Below are positions 56,241-56,649 of a DNA stretch of 56,649 bases, piece by piece. Numbering within the stretch: position 1 is the first letter of the stretch; each line of letters begins with the position of its first letter. The stretch comes from Betaproteobacteria bacterium. GTDB taxonomy: Bacteria > Pseudomonadota > Gammaproteobacteria > Burkholderiales > Rhodocyclaceae. The stretch spans positions 1-56,649 of the forward strand of contig JACRAR010000011.1 of assembly GCA_016234745.1 (NCBI GenBank), read 5' to 3'. The notes beneath the pieces are model-generated. The model saw nothing but the letters and a program-made list of their open reading frames with translations. It did no database searches and was not told where the DNA came from. A program made the position numbers and the translations under genes.

Positions 56241-56433
56241 TGTTGTTGCAACACTGGAAGATGTTCCATCGGCGCACTTGGCTAAGGGTCAGGTTGGCAC
56301 TATCGTTGACGAATTGAGCAAGGATGTCGTGCTTGTTGAATTCGCCGACCTCGGCGGTATAACCTATGCCCTCGAGCCCCTTCCTGTCAGCAAGCTCATG
56401 GAGCTTCGCCATACACCGGCAATGGTTGCCTAA
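56227..56433 (+). CDS. DUF4926-type protein
   Basis: This 68-residue protein fits DUF4926: LLDVVATLEDVPSAHLAKGQVGTIVDE, VLVEFADLGGITYALEPLP. The domain resembles small beta-barrel proteins often encoded beside DUF6883 and in toxin-antitoxin-like pairs, but no activity is known. It starts inside the DUF6883 gene and ends just before the IS-like region. Its short, acidic form would suit an antitoxin or inhibitor. Confidence 0.8.
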   Translation: MKLLDVVATLEDVPSAHLAKGQVGTIVDELSKDVVLVEFADLGGITYALEPLPVSKLMELRHTPAMVA

Positions 56434-56526
56434 AGCGGCCGCTATCTGGCAACTTGCCGGCACTCACGGATAGCTTGTGCACCGAATATGGCAGGCGGTT
56501 GACGGCCGTATTCTGTTGAAAAACTC

Positions 56527-56556
56527 TTGACATGCCATACGCATAGATGATATGCT
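56527..56556 (+). promoter_or_regulatory. Promoter of the right-hand transposase
   Basis: TTGACA (56527-56532) and TATGCT (56551-56556) are 18 bp apart. An imperfect inverted repeat with 11-bp arms, 56534-56544 and 56552-56562 with one mismatch, overlaps the -10. This could be an operator or part of an IS terminal structure. TTCTGTTGAAAAACTC, just upstream, resembles IS1182/IS5-group ends. Confidence 0.6.
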
Positions 56557-56585
56557 TATGGCATTGTTTATGAGGATGTGTTGCC

Positions 56586-56649
56586 ATGATGGGTCAGCAG
56601 GCAGGTAATCAGAATCAGCTGTTCTACTCATTCAACCTCGAAGACCACA
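56586..56649 (+). CDS. IS1182-like transposase, 5' end only (partial)
   Basis: ATG 56586 opens a frame with MMGQQAGNQNQLFYSFNLED, running off the window after 21 codons. This matches the N-terminus of IS1182-family (IS5-like DDE) transposases, in which 'LFY.F.L..H.P.DHLLR' is common. GAGG lies about 10 nt upstream. With the IS110 tail on the left, the window is bounded by IS elements on both sides. Confidence 0.72.
   Translation, partial: MMGQQAGNQNQLFYSFNLEDH

Overview
The window reads as a GC-rich betaproteobacterial chromosome segment, most likely from the Rhodocyclales/Nitrosomonadales side of the class. This rests on the rpe-trpE-G-D...C arrangement, a Porin_4-type porin, polyhydroxybutyrate (PHB) proteins (a phasin and a PhaM homologue), dispersed hairpin repeats of betaproteobacterial type, and GlnRS and AsnRS of the bacterial proteobacterial form. 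I cannot name a species. Both edges lie in insertion sequences: the 3' end of an IS110-family transposase at the left (up to 107) and the first codons of an IS1182-like transposase at the right (from 56586). The window may therefore be a whole contig broken at multicopy elements.

Layout. 1-506: IS110 tail and a composite hairpin repeat. 507-9778: rpe, then a tryptophan operon with a leader peptide and attenuator (trpL-trpE-trpG-trpD), into which a complete bioA-F-D-B biotin cluster is placed before trpC. 9996-11126: a porin. 11252-14804 (minus): a SPINDLY-type TPR O-GlcNAc transferase followed by a radical SAM/SPASM protein. 14992-16404: a FadL/OmpP1 transporter. 16486-18201 (minus): an orphan membrane histidine kinase. 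18399-19121: a pilin-like protein behind a consensus sigma-54 promoter. 19200-28643: an envelope-glycan cluster (FAD oxidoreductase, two large membrane proteins, two GT2 glycosyltransferases, a flippase, GtrA). 28706-31431: remnant kdsD, then kdsC-lptC-lptA and an enoyl-CoA hydratase. 31461-33175: a DMT transporter and a strongly expressed phasin. 33272-40111: hrpA, crcB, a VapBC-type pair and glnS. 40154-46652: a diguanylate cyclase, the minus-strand unit qor-parA-asnS-secreted protein, a hydrolase and small ORFs. 46719-53565: maeB, a second orphan ParA, an HD-GYP phosphodiesterase and uvrD. 53729-56433: a membrane methyltransferase, a third ParA-like ATPase beside phaM, and a DUF6883/DUF4926 pair.

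How the parts fit. The trp attenuator lies upstream of trpE and the gaps from trpE to trpC are short, so transcription controlled by Trp-tRNA charging may also reach the biotin genes. The glycan cluster ends next to Kdo/LPS-transport genes, but kdsD has lost its middle and lptB is not next to lptA. Three ParA/MinD-like ATPases without ParB neighbours lie within about 12 kb. The third sits beside PhaM, which links PHB granules to the nucleoid in Ralstonia. Together with the phasin gene, this makes a PHB-granule positioning module the most attractive candidate for an undescribed system here.
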